The notes beneath the pieces were generated by a model. That model saw only the letters and a program-made list of their open reading frames with translations. It did no database searches and was not told the DNA's origin. Shown one piece after another: positions 37,074-45,243 of a stretch of 64,000 nucleotides of DNA. The translations under genes were made by a program, and so were the position numbers. Numbering within the stretch: the stretch's first letter is position 1; each line of letters starts with the position of its first letter. Origin of the DNA: Catenibacillus scindens (GTDB taxonomy: Bacteria; Bacillota; Clostridia; Lachnospirales; Lachnospiraceae); assembly GCF_014202115.1 (NCBI RefSeq), contig NZ_JACHFW010000002.1, forward strand, positions 358,318 through 422,317, read 5' to 3'.

Positions 37074-37604
37074 ATGAAAAAAATCAGTTTTCAGTTTTGT
37101 TTTGGGGCGCTGCTCAATCTTGTGGCTGTCAATATTTTTATATTTCTGGCGGATATTGATTACAATACCGTCATTGTCCTGATTCCCCTGGTCATCTCCT
37201 TTTTTATTATGCGCAGTTATATGATCTATGTTTTCAATCCGGACGAAAATATCAGCCTGGGGTATGTGATCAGCCTGGGATCATTAGTTTTCGCTGTCAG
37301 CAGCCTGATCGAGGCTACCATTATATTTTCCCTTACAAGAAATATTCACGACGCGATCCTGTTCGCGTTCTGCATGTTTTTCAGCGAAACTTACCCGCTC
37401 CTTGAAAAAATATATGTCGGACGAAAATATCAGATTTCCCAGATTGCCGCCCACGGCATATATATTTTCCATGTTCTGGTCATTGTATGCATTATCACTG
37501 CCATGATCCTTTATCCGGCAAACTATCTGGAACTTTATCTCCTCCTGGCAGCCATCTCCTGCGTCATTGACTTTGTCCTCATCAGCCTGCCTTCAGGCAA
37601 ATAG
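37074..37604 (+). CDS. Orphan polytopic membrane protein
   Basis: The 176-residue protein is almost entirely hydrophobic with about six membrane helices (for example LLNLVAVNIFIFLA, VIVLIPLVISFFIM and IYIFHVLVIVCIITAMIL). Short charged loops such as VFNPDENIS and EKIYVGRKYQ separate them. It starts behind AAGGAGG and has its own promoter and a bidirectional terminator. I do not recognise the family. It stands alone between the flavodiiron gene (divergent) and pta (convergent). Confidence 0.7.
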   Translation: MKKISFQFCFGALLNLVAVNIFIFLADIDYNTVIVLIPLVISFFIMRSYMIYVFNPDENISLGYVISLGSLVFAVSSLIEATIIFSLTRNIHDAILFAFCMFFSETYPLLEKIYVGRKYQISQIAAHGIYIFHVLVIVCIITAMILYPANYLELYLLLAAISCVIDFVLISLPSGK

Positions 37605-37731
37605 TTAAATTCCCTGCAGCAAGCTGACGGGGCATGGCAATAGTTAGCGCAGCGCAAGCTGCGAGGTATATGATCTTTGTTCCGCTACGGTTGGTGCTGT
37701 GTGCCGTTGGCACGCAGCCCCCCGGTGTATC

Positions 37732-37785
37732 ACAAAAAATCCCCAGCCAGCACGTTTTAACACGGCCCCGGCAGGGGATTTTTGT
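37732..37785. terminator. Bidirectional terminator between orphan membrane protein and pta
   Basis: ACAAAAAATCCCC (37732-37744) pairs with GGGGATTTTTGT (37774-37785), with inner GCC/GGC pairs. A and T runs on both sides allow it to serve both convergent genes. Confidence 0.7.
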
Positions 37786-37839
37786 ATATACGGATTTGAG
37801 GTATTTTAGGGCGCTAGGCTCCGGTGGCATCTGACTTGG

Positions 37840-37856
37840 GCCGACCGCAGCGAAGC
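37840..37856. repeat. GACCGCAGCGAAGC module
   Basis: GCCGACCGCAGCGAAGC shares the GACCGnAGCGnAG core seen at 3494-3508 and 42011-42026. Here it follows CGGTGGCATCTGAC rather than a clean hairpin, so it is probably a degenerate copy within the 300-base gap between the orphan gene and pta. Confidence 0.4.
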
Positions 37857-37907
37857 AATCGTGCCTCATGCCCATTTGTCAGGCAACTCATATGATTATG
37901 ATGTTGC

Positions 37908-38891
37908 TTAAGCTAAAGCCGCTGTGATAATGGCCATAGAATAAACTTCCATAGCGTTGCAGCCTCTGGACAGGTCGTTGATTGGCGCGTTCAGGCCAAG
38001 AAGGATTGGACCATAAGCGTCAAAGTTTCCCAGTCTCTGCGCAATCTTGTAACCAATATTTCCGGCATTGATATCCGGGAAAATAAATGTATTTGCATGG
38101 CCGGCAACGGCAGAATCTTTGCACTTTGTGCGGGCCACACGGGGATCAACTGCAGCGTCAAACTGAATCTCTCCCTCAATTGGAAGATCCGGTGCTTTAA
38201 GTTTGGCTTTCTGTGCAGCGTTGCGCATCTTATCCACATCCTCGCCTTTTCCGGAACCAAGGGTGGAGTAGCTTAAAAATGCCACTTTAGGATCAACGCC
38301 AAAAATCTTCGCACACTGAGCGCACTCAAGGCCGATCTCCACAAGTTCATCTTCTGTAGGTTTAATGTTGATGGCGCAGTCACCCATAGCAAGAACTTCA
38401 TTATCGCCGACAGCGGAAGGACGGACCATAATGAAGCAGGAAGATACGATCTTGTTGCCTGGTTTTGTCTTAATCAGTTGGAGCGCCGGACGGACAGTAT
38501 CTGCTGTGGAATATGTAGCGCCGCCAAGAAGGGCATCAGCCACACCCATTTTCACAAGCATTGTTCCGAAGTAATTGGCCTGCTTTAATGTCTCTCTGGC
38601 CTGCTCCGGTGTTACGCCTTTGCTCTTTCTCAGTTCACAGAACAGATCTACCATCTCATCCATGCGGTCAAAGTTGGCCGGATCAATAATTTCAGCGCCC
38701 CGAATATTGAAGCCGGTGTCCTCAGCCGCAGCGTTCACCTCATCCGGATTGCCTACCAGGATAGGATGAAGGAAGTTGCTGGCCAGAAGACGGGATGATG
38801 CCTCAAGGATACGGGCGTCTGTGCCTTCTGTAAATACGATTTTCTTTGGGCTTTTTTTCAGAATTTCGATTAAATTACCAAATCCAAACAT
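37908..38891 (-). CDS. pta: Phosphate acetyltransferase
   Basis: The 327-residue protein is the short Pta form: VFTEGTDARILEASSRLL at the N-terminus, then LGGATYSTADTVRPALQLIKT, CFIMVRP, and the C-terminal PDINAGNIGYKIAQRLG and LLGLNAPINDLSRGC. It interconverts acetyl-CoA and acetyl phosphate, feeding ATP production with acetate kinase during fermentation. No ackA is adjacent, which differs from many clostridia, so it lies elsewhere or follows another arrangement. It starts behind AAGGGA and is divergent from the T-box ilvB unit. Confidence 0.96.
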   Translation of the reverse strand: MFGFGNLIEILKKSPKKIVFTEGTDARILEASSRLLASNFLHPILVGNPDEVNAAAEDTGFNIRGAEIIDPANFDRMDEMVDLFCELRKSKGVTPEQARETLKQANYFGTMLVKMGVADALLGGATYSTADTVRPALQLIKTKPGNKIVSSCFIMVRPSAVGDNEVLAMGDCAINIKPTEDELVEIGLECAQCAKIFGVDPKVAFLSYSTLGSGKGEDVDKMRNAAQKAKLKAPDLPIEGEIQFDAAVDPRVARTKCKDSAVAGHANTFIFPDINAGNIGYKIAQRLGNFDAYGPILLGLNAPINDLSRGCNAMEVYSMAIITAALA

Positions 38892-39039
38892 AATTTAGTT
38901 CCCTTCTTATTTTTTAGTATATTTCCAATTATTATTTTATACTTTTTTTAGTAAAAATACAATGGATTTCTTTGTATTTTCCTGAGTGCATTGTGAATTT
39001 TTTTTGCAACAGTTAATCCATGAAAATTTAAGAGATATC

Positions 39040-39068
39040 TTGACATATTGTCTGAAAACAGCTATAAT
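39040..39068 (+). promoter_or_regulatory. Consensus promoter of the ilvBN T-box leader
   Basis: Perfect TTGACA (39040-39045) and perfect TATAAT (39063-39068) are separated by exactly 17 bases and lie about 30 bases before the T-box stem I sequences. Confidence 0.9.
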
Positions 39069-39097
39069 AACGCTAATTTCACTATTATTTTAAATGC

Positions 39098-39390
39098 AGT
39101 GACAAGGAGGAGTACATGAGACCGCGCTCCCACAGAGAGAAGATGGCCGGTGAAAATCTTCGCAGCGTCCTTATGGAAGTAGCCTTCGAGCAGCAGGCCC
39201 AACGGCTGCCTGACAATTTCAGGCGCTTATTAAGTTCTGACGTTTCCCCACGTTACAGGGGAGCAGTATTCATATCTGCCTTTCCGGGAAGATATTCGTA
39301 CTGACAGAGTGCAGAGCCTTTAGCTTTGAATTTAGGTGGTACCACGGATTTAATTTCGCCCTAAGCATTTTTGCCGGGGCTTTTTTTTAT
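39098..39390 (+). promoter_or_regulatory. T-box riboswitch, tRNA-Val specifier GUA
   Basis: The leader has the ordered T-box elements: AAGGAGGAGTACATG at the base of stem I, AGAGAG (AG bulge), GGCCGGTGAAAATC (distal loop), and the loop E motif GGAA followed by specifier GTA at 39179-39181. It continues with the antiterminator bulge TTAGGTGGTACCACGG (39333-39348) and a terminator, GCCC..GGGGC with eight T (39357-39388). The specifier GUA reads valine, and the bulge UGGU can pair with an ACCA end, matching the A discriminator of tRNA-Val. Uncharged tRNA-Val would stabilise the antiterminator and switch on ilvBN. Confidence 0.92.
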
Positions 39391-39525
39391 TTTCTCGGAC
39401 AATGAACCAGACAGACATGCCTGCACGTTCATTTGGCGGCTGCCCTTTTTACTTTGGACTACAGACAGCGCCGCAGCCTGCCATTCCCGCAAAGCATGAA
39501 AAATATGAACAGGGAGGATTTTACT

Positions 39526-41247
39526 ATGAAACAGATTTCTGGAAACAAGCTGCTTGTAAAAGCACTGAAAGATGAAGGCGTAGAAGTACTTTTCGGATAC
39601 CCTGGCGCCTGCACCATTGATTTAAGCGACGAACTTTATAAACAGGATTCCATTAAGATCATTCTGCCAAGACATGAACAGGCCCTTGTCCATGAAGCCG
39701 ACGCTTACGCCAGGACCACAGGAAAAGTGGGTGTATGTCTTGTAACCAGCGGTCCGGGAGCCACCAATCTGGTGACAGGACTTGCCACCGCCAATTATGA
39801 TTCTGTACCCTTAGTATGTTTTACCGGTCAGGTGGCCCGCTACCTTATCGGCAACGACGCCTTCCAGGAGGTGGACATTGTTGGCATCACGAGAAACATT
39901 ACAAAATACAGTGTTACTGTGCGCAATAGGGAAGACCTTGGCCGCATTGTCAAAGAAGCTTTTTATATCGCCCGCACTGGCCGTCCCGGCCCCGTACTTA
40001 TCGACCTGCCAAAAGATGTTATGGCCGAACTTGGCAGCCCTGATTATCCGGATTCTGTCAATATCCGGGGATACAAACCGAACACAAGTGTCCATATCGG
40101 ACAGTTAAAGAAAGCCATCAAAATGCTCCATAGCGCCAAAAAGCCTTTGCTCCTGGCCGGCGGCGGCGTAAATATCGCCCACGCCCAGGATATTTTCACA
40201 CAGGTTGCGGAAAAAACCCAGGTTCCTGTAGTGACTACCATTATGGGCCGGGGCGCCATCTCCACGGACCACCCGCTTTTTATCGGAGATATCGGTATGC
40301 ATGGTGCCTACGGCGCAAATATGGCAGTGAGCAACTGTGACTTGCTCTTTTCCATCGGCACCCGCTTTAACGACAGAATCACCGGGAAACTCCACGCTTT
40401 CGCTCCCCACGCTCAGATTATCCACATTGATATTGACACGGCGTCCATTTCGAGAAATATCCATGTCCATGTGCCTATTGTAGCTGACGCCAGGGAGGCG
40501 CTGATTAAAATGGATGAGTATGTGCAACCCTGCGATACAAAGAAATGGCGTGAAGAGATCCAGGGCTGGTGCGGCGAACATCCTCTGACCATGCGGAAAA
40601 ATTCCGGTGCATTAAGTCCTCTGGACATTATTAACGAGATCAACAGTGAATTTGACGAGGGGATCATTGTCACCGACGTTGGCCAGCATCAGATGCTTGT
40701 AACCCAGTACGCGGATATTACCGCCAAAAAGCAGCTTGTTATGTCTGGCGGCCTTGGCACTATGGGCTACGGACTTCCCGGCGGCATCGGCGCCAAAATC
40801 GGCAATCCGGATAAACCGGTTATTGTTGTCTCCGGCGACGGCGGTATGCAGATGAATATCCAGGAAATGGCCACCGCAGTTCTTGAGGAGCTTCCTGTAA
40901 TTATCTGTATTTTCAACAATGAATACCTTGGCATGGTACGCCAGTGGCAGAAACTTTTTTACGGAAAGCGCTACGCCATGACCAACTTAAAGGCCGGCGC
41001 CCTCTCCCGCCGCACCAACGGCGAGGAATATCCGGAATACACCCCGGATTTTGTCAAGCTGGCTGAAAGCTACGGTGCCAAAGGCATGCGCGTCACCCGG
41101 AAAGAGGAGATCCATGCTGCCTTTGAGGAAGCGAAAAAGAACACAACGACCCCGACCCTTATTGAGTTTATCATCAGCCCGGAGGAGATGGTCTATCCGA
41201 TGATCAAACCGGGCGGCACTCTGGAAGATATGATTATGGATTGTTAG
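39526..41247 (+). CDS. ilvB: Acetolactate synthase large subunit
   Basis: The start is MKQISGNKLLVKALKDEG behind GGGAGG, although the frame is open 31 codons upstream into the T-box terminator region. The 573-residue protein has the catalytic Glu in GYPGACTIDL...RHEQALVHEADAYA, the FAD-associated central domain, and the thiamine diphosphate motif SGDGGMQMNIQEMATAV...NNEYLGMVRQ. It condenses two pyruvates to acetolactate, or pyruvate with 2-oxobutyrate, at the head of valine, leucine and isoleucine synthesis. Its expression is set by the valine T box and it is followed by its regulatory subunit. Confidence 0.97.
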   Translation: MKQISGNKLLVKALKDEGVEVLFGYPGACTIDLSDELYKQDSIKIILPRHEQALVHEADAYARTTGKVGVCLVTSGPGATNLVTGLATANYDSVPLVCFTGQVARYLIGNDAFQEVDIVGITRNITKYSVTVRNREDLGRIVKEAFYIARTGRPGPVLIDLPKDVMAELGSPDYPDSVNIRGYKPNTSVHIGQLKKAIKMLHSAKKPLLLAGGGVNIAHAQDIFTQVAEKTQVPVVTTIMGRGAISTDHPLFIGDIGMHGAYGANMAVSNCDLLFSIGTRFNDRITGKLHAFAPHAQIIHIDIDTASISRNIHVHVPIVADAREALIKMDEYVQPCDTKKWREEIQGWCGEHPLTMRKNSGALSPLDIINEINSEFDEGIIVTDVGQHQMLVTQYADITAKKQLVMSGGLGTMGYGLPGGIGAKIGNPDKPVIVVSGDGGMQMNIQEMATAVLEELPVIICIFNNEYLGMVRQWQKLFYGKRYAMTNLKAGALSRRTNGEEYPEYTPDFVKLAESYGAKGMRVTRKEEIHAAFEEAKKNTTTPTLIEFIISPEEMVYPMIKPGGTLEDMIMDC

Positions 41248-41258
41248 GAGGATACGAT

Positions 41259-41768
41259 ATGGATAAAGGTATGAAGAAAAGATGGATCTCTCTCTATGTT
41301 GAAAATCAGGTTGGCGTGCTTTCAAAAATCTCCGGTCTCTTTTCGGGAAAATCCTACAACCTGGACAGTCTTACTGTAGGTACCACCGAGGACCCGACCG
41401 TTTCCCGCATGACCATCGCCACTGTCAGCGACGATGAAACTTTTGAGCAGATCAAAAAGCAGCTCAACCGTATGATCGAAGTCATTAAAGTTATTGATTT
41501 CACGGATATTTTTGTCCGTATGAAAGAAATCCTCTATGTTAAAGTTAAAAACTGCTCCCTGGAAGACAAGACCGCTCTCTTTCAGATCGCCGAAGCATTT
41601 AAGGCCAAAGTGATCGACTACGGCCGGGACAGCCTGCTGCTGGAATTTGTCCAGACAGCAACCAAAAACGACGCGGTCATTAAGCTGATTAAAGAAGAAT
41701 TTAAAAGCATTGAAGTTGTCCGCGGCGGCAGCGTTGGCATTGAATCTATCAGTATTATGGAGCGCTAA
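41259..41768 (+). CDS. ilvN: Acetolactate synthase small (regulatory) subunit
   Basis: The start MDKGMKKRWISLYVEN lies behind GGAGG, 11 bases after ilvB. The 169-residue protein has an N-terminal ACT domain with VENQVGVLSKISGLFSGKSY and NLDSLTVGTTEDPTVSRMTI and a second C-terminal regulatory domain ending RGGSVGIESISIM. It binds valine and confers feedback inhibition on the large subunit. The length corresponds to the IlvH-type small subunit. No strong terminator follows directly; a long repeat begins 50 bases downstream. Confidence 0.95.
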   Translation: MDKGMKKRWISLYVENQVGVLSKISGLFSGKSYNLDSLTVGTTEDPTVSRMTIATVSDDETFEQIKKQLNRMIEVIKVIDFTDIFVRMKEILYVKVKNCSLEDKTALFQIAEAFKAKVIDYGRDSLLLEFVQTATKNDAVIKLIKEEFKSIEVVRGGSVGIESISIMER

Positions 41769-41817
41769 AGCCTGCAAAGCAGGCGGAATAGCGGCTTTGC
41801 GAATGGCGCGGACTGAA

Positions 41818-42175
41818 CCAATGTCAGTTAGTTAAAAGTACGGATCTATATGTAATTTTGTCAGTAGTAACCGTATTCCGCTATATCCATTAAAAAAATG
41901 ATGCCAAGGTCAAAAGGTCATGCTTTTCATGCTTACATGAAAAAGCATGACCTTGAGACCCGAAAAACATGAGGTGCAGAGCAGACATCCGGTGGATGTC
42001 TGCTCTGCACCGACCGGAGCGAAGCGTAGATTTTCGAGAGCGCGGAGCGCGGAGAAATCCGTGGCATCATGGGGTCAAAAGACCTTTTGACCCCAACATC
42101 AAAAAAATTGAAATATCATATTTGAGTTAGACTCTGTCACAGGATCATTTTATCATCTTAACTAACTGACATTGG
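41818..42175. repeat. Composite palindromic element with nested hairpins
   Basis: The 530-base gap after ilvN contains no gene. It is bounded by a perfect 18-base inverted repeat, CCAATGTCAGTTAGTTAA (41818-41835) and its complement (42158-42175). Inside is a second pair of ends, ATGATGCCA (41898-41906) and TGGCATCAT (42062-42070). Between them lie an imperfect hairpin of AAGGTCATGCTTTTCATG, a perfect 18-base hairpin GGTGCAGAGCAGACATCC/complement with loop GGT, and CACCGACCGGAGCGAAGCG. Beyond the inner right end is GGGGTCAAAA-GACC-TTTTGACCCC. Confidence 0.75.
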
Positions 42176-42200
42176 ACTGTAAATAGTAACTAATCATAAA

Positions 42201-42238
42201 CAAACGTGCTTATATGGATAACGAAATAAGCACGTTTG
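42201..42238. terminator. Strong hairpin downstream of hicB, possible second terminator
   Basis: A perfect 13-base stem, CAAACGTGCTTAT (42201-42213) and its complement (42226-42238), encloses 12 bases. There is no clear T run, so it may stabilise the end of an RNA rather than terminate. Confidence 0.45.
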
Positions 42239-42261
42239 TCGAGCCTCTGTTTGAATTAGAT

Positions 42262-42299
42262 AAAAATCCCAGCCAGGCTTTGTGGCTTGGCTGGGAAAT
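42262..42299 (-). terminator. Intrinsic terminator of hicAB
   Basis: TCCCAGCCAAGCC pairs with GGCTGGCTGGGA in a slightly imperfect stem, followed on the minus strand by TTTTTATC. It starts just past the hicB stop codon. Confidence 0.8.
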
Positions 42300-42302
42300 T
42301 GC

Positions 42303-42647
42303 TTATTGCGCTTGTGCGGCTGGAGATTTTTCCAATGTATCTTCGATGTAGCGGTTCAGAGATATATTGTGCGCTGTGGTATAAATGACCAGACGTTTGT
42401 GAAGTTCCGGTGAAATACGGATATTAAAGCTGCCTTTATATGCAACTTCTGGTGTCCGGCCCTCTGCTTCGCACATTGCTAAATAATCATCAACTGCACC
42501 ATGAAAATCATCAATGAGTGCTTTGGCGTTTTCCCCTTCATAAGAGATCAGGGAGCGTATTCCCATTACTTTACCATAGAAGAGCCCATCTTCCTCAGAA
42601 AATTCAACGCTGCCAATATATCCCCTGTATTGGATTGTGTTATTCAT
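42303..42647 (-). CDS. hicB: HicB family antitoxin
   Basis: The 114-residue protein has the HicB partial RNase H-like fold at its N-terminus (YRGYIGSVEFSEEDGLFYGKV and GENAKALIDDFHGAVDDYL) and a C-terminal ribbon-helix-helix segment (SFNIRISPELHKRLVIYTTA...SLNRYIEDTL). It neutralises HicA and represses the operon. The start overlaps the hicA stop as ATGA. The order hicA-hicB and the overlap are typical of functional modules. Confidence is high on both motif and context. Confidence 0.9.
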   Translation of the reverse strand: MNNTIQYRGYIGSVEFSEEDGLFYGKVMGIRSLISYEGENAKALIDDFHGAVDDYLAMCEAEGRTPEVAYKGSFNIRISPELHKRLVIYTTAHNISLNRYIEDTLEKSPAAQAQ

Positions 42648-42898
42648 ATGAGTCCCTCCTGTTCTAAAACTTCTATCAATTGTTTTATCTGATAGGCTTT
42701 CAGTTCTTTTTGCGGGTGAGGTTTGTGAAGCAAAATTGCTTTGTGTTCTTCGCTTGTAAACATAACGCGAAAACCGCTGGTTTTGCCTTTATTTAATCGG
42801 ACGTAACTCAGATATCGCAGTAATGTTTCTGCTTCATCAAATGTAAAGTCTTTTGGCTTTGACTTTAACCGTTGGATTAATTTTTCTTTTTGCCCCAT
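42644..42898 (-). CDS. hicA: HicA family mRNA interferase toxin
   Basis: The 84-residue protein has the HicA double-stranded RNA-binding fold; the segment LRYLSYVRLNKGKTSGFRVMF precedes the catalytic histidine region ILLHKPHPQKELKAYQIKQL. HicA cleaves mRNA when not bound by HicB. It starts behind AGGAGGG and the module faces away from the polymerase Y promoter. The module sits between a composite repeat and an SOS operon, which fits an accessory insertion, but no att-like repeat was found. Confidence 0.88.
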   Translation of the reverse strand: MGQKEKLIQRLKSKPKDFTFDEAETLLRYLSYVRLNKGKTSGFRVMFTSEEHKAILLHKPHPQKELKAYQIKQLIEVLEQEGLI

Positions 42899-43018
42899 AA
42901 TGTACCCTCCTCAATTCATATTATACACAATGCGAAAAGGAAATGCGACTAAAAATAGTTGCATTTTCAGAACTTTTATACCCCATTACTTTTCCATAAA
43001 TTGGCCGGTACTCTCATA

Positions 43019-43076
43019 TTGACAATTCTCTTTTTGCGGCGTATAATTAGAACATAAGTTCGAGAACATTTGTTCT
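43019..43076 (+). promoter_or_regulatory. LexA-controlled consensus promoter of the polymerase Y operon
   Basis: Perfect TTGACA (43019-43024) and perfect TATAAT (43042-43047) are separated by exactly 17 bases. The palindrome AGAACATTTGTTCT (43063-43076) follows 15 bases past the -10 box. Its GAACATTTGTTC core is identical to that at the recA promoter. A strong promoter held down by LexA is expected to give tight repression and strong SOS induction. Confidence 0.9.
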
Positions 43077-43177
43077 GATTTTATGTAATATATGCCTCCC
43101 TTATACTGGACGCCTTGCCAGTATCCCGCAACCATTATCCTCAGAGCCTGCCTCAAAGGACCCGGAAAGGAGAGAAC

Positions 43178-44755
43178 ATGCCGCGGACATATATCGCCAT
43201 TGACCTGAAAAGTTATTATGCTTCCTGCGAAGCCGCCGATCGGAATCTGGATCCTCTCACCACACATCTTGTAGTGGCTGACGCCTCCCGCACTCAAAAG
43301 ACCATCTGTCTGGCTGTCTCGCCCTCCTTAAAAGCCTACGGCATCCCCGGAAGAGCCCGTCTATTCCAGGTTGTCCAGAGAGTCAAAGAGATCAACGCCA
43401 TGCGTCTGTCTGAAGCGGTCCGTCAGCATAAGGCTGTTCGCGGCCCCCATGGCCGCTGGGAATTTTCCGGTTACAGCAGCGACACTGCCGCTCTGGCAAA
43501 AGATCCTTCCCTTGGTCTTGATTACATTACCGCCCCGCCCCGTATGGCCCGCTATCTCTCCCTCAGCGCCGATATCTACGCCATCTATTTAAAATATATC
43601 GCGCCGGAAGATATTCATGTCTACTCCATCGACGAGGTTTTCATGGATGTGACTGACTATCTTAAAACCTATGGCATGACAGGAGAACAGTTGGCCCGCA
43701 GAATCATCCGGGATGTCTTTGAAACTACGCGCATCACTGCCGCCGCAGGTGTAGGCGCCAACCTCTATCTGGCCAAAGTAGCCATGGATATTGTCGCCAA
43801 GCATGTGCCGCCGGATAAAGACGGCGTGCGCATTGCCAGCCTGGATGAATATACTTACCGCCGGCTTTTGTGGGACCACAGGCCTTTGACAGACTTCTGG
43901 CGCATCGGCCCGGGCTACGCCAGAAAGCTTTGCGACAACGGCCTTTACACCATGGGCGATATCGCCCGCTGCTCCATGGGTTCCCCCTCAGATTACTATA
44001 ATGAGGATCTTTTGTACCGTCTTTTCGGGGTCAACGCAGAACTTCTCATTGACCACGCCTGGGGCTGGGAACCATGCACCATCAGAGACATTAAAGCCTA
44101 CCGGCCCTCCAGCCGTTCTCTTGGCTCCGGCCAGGTTCTCCCCCGGCCTTATACAGTCCGTGAGGCCCGCCTTATTGTCCGGGAGATGACCGACCTTCTG
44201 GCCCTTGATCTTGTGGATAAAGGACTGGTCACAGATCAGCTCGTCCTCACCATCGGCTACGACAGCGCCAGCCTGTCTCAAAGCACAGACAGTATCGGCA
44301 GCACAGACAATAGCCATGCCCCGGCCTCTGTACCTATATCCTCAGATTACTATGGCCGCCGGGTTCCAAAACATTCCCACGGGACAAAATGTCTGGGCCA
44401 TCACACCAACAGCAGCCAAAAAATCATTGACGCCATAAGCCGCCTGTACGATGAGATCATCCGCCCCGGCCTTCTTGTCCACCGGGTCACCATCACTGCC
44501 GGTCACGTAATCTCCGAGGCAGAATCCGTCCAAAACGAAAGTTTCCGTCAGCTCACTCTGTTTGACAGTGAACTCTTCAGTTCCGAACAGGCCCAGGCTC
44601 AGTGCCAGACACTCCAAAAAGAGCGCCGGATGCAGCAAGCTGTCCTCAATATCCGGAAGAAATTTGGGAAAAATGCTATATTAAAAGGAATGAATCTGGA
44701 AGAAGGCGCCATGACTCCCACAAGAAATAACCAGATCGGAGGCCATAAAGCCTGA
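43178..44755 (+). CDS. Y-family DNA polymerase (UmuC/DinB-like)
   Basis: I start at MPRTYIAIDLKSYYASCE behind GGAAAGGAG. The 525-residue protein has catalytic Asp in YIAIDLKSYYASCE and the Asp-Glu pair in VYSIDEVFMDVTDYL, followed by AAGVGANLYLAKVAMDI and the thumb/little-finger regions (SLGSGQVLPRPYTVREARL). An insert near residues 90-125 (RQHKAVRGPHGRWEFSGYSS) is longer than in DinB and typical of clostridial UmuC-like proteins. It should perform translesion synthesis. It is the first gene of an SOS operon with a YolD-family gene. Confidence 0.92.
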   Translation: MPRTYIAIDLKSYYASCEAADRNLDPLTTHLVVADASRTQKTICLAVSPSLKAYGIPGRARLFQVVQRVKEINAMRLSEAVRQHKAVRGPHGRWEFSGYSSDTAALAKDPSLGLDYITAPPRMARYLSLSADIYAIYLKYIAPEDIHVYSIDEVFMDVTDYLKTYGMTGEQLARRIIRDVFETTRITAAAGVGANLYLAKVAMDIVAKHVPPDKDGVRIASLDEYTYRRLLWDHRPLTDFWRIGPGYARKLCDNGLYTMGDIARCSMGSPSDYYNEDLLYRLFGVNAELLIDHAWGWEPCTIRDIKAYRPSSRSLGSGQVLPRPYTVREARLIVREMTDLLALDLVDKGLVTDQLVLTIGYDSASLSQSTDSIGSTDNSHAPASVPISSDYYGRRVPKHSHGTKCLGHHTNSSQKIIDAISRLYDEIIRPGLLVHRVTITAGHVISEAESVQNESFRQLTLFDSELFSSEQAQAQCQTLQKERRMQQAVLNIRKKFGKNAILKGMNLEEGAMTPTRNNQIGGHKA

Positions 44756-44802
44756 CTATAGTTTTCCTGACCTATTCCCTGCCAAAAAGAGGTGACTGAT
44801 CC

Positions 44803-45243
44803 ATGAATTCCCACAACTATGATGATCTTATCCATCTGCCCCACTATCAATCCACAACCCACCCCCATATGCCCTTATGCAGCAGGGCCGCCCAGTTTTC
44901 CCCCTTTGCGGCGCTCACCGGCTACGATGATGCTGTAGCCGAGGCCGGCCGGATGACCCAGAACGAAAAGAAGCTTTCCTCTGATCTTCAGGAAGCCATC
45001 AATGAAAAGCTGACCTTTTGTCGCCGCCATCAGGAAGACCATCCCCGGCTCACCTTGACCTTTTTTGTCCCCGATGAAAAAAAAGATGGCGGGACTTACG
45101 TCACCGCCATAGGAAATTTAGAAAATATTGATACACAGTTTTGCCATCTCATCTTCAGGAATGATCAGGACGCTATCATCACAGTCCCTTTCGATAATAT
45201 CACAGACATAGACGCTCCAGCCTTTGAGGATTACTGTCCGTAA
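44803..45243 (+). CDS. YolD-like family protein
   Basis: The 146-residue protein contains the signature RAAQFSPFAALTGYDDAV (residues 28-45), then a coiled segment and a beta-rich C-terminus (LTLTFFVPDEKKDGGTYVTA and IPFD-like VPFDNITDI). YolD-family proteins occur next to UmuC homologs in Firmicutes and are thought to act like a UmuD-type partner. It starts 48 bases after the polymerase gene behind AGAGGTG. Its 3' end overlaps the LCP gene by 13 bases in convergent orientation, without an obvious terminator. Confidence 0.88.
   Translation: MNSHNYDDLIHLPHYQSTTHPHMPLCSRAAQFSPFAALTGYDDAVAEAGRMTQNEKKLSSDLQEAINEKLTFCRRHQEDHPRLTLTFFVPDEKKDGGTYVTAIGNLENIDTQFCHLIFRNDQDAIITVPFDNITDIDAPAFEDYCP

Noticed and set aside
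41770..41800. GCCTGCAAAGCAGGC as an ilvN terminator
   Set aside because: The stem is short, followed by G/C-rich sequence without a T run.
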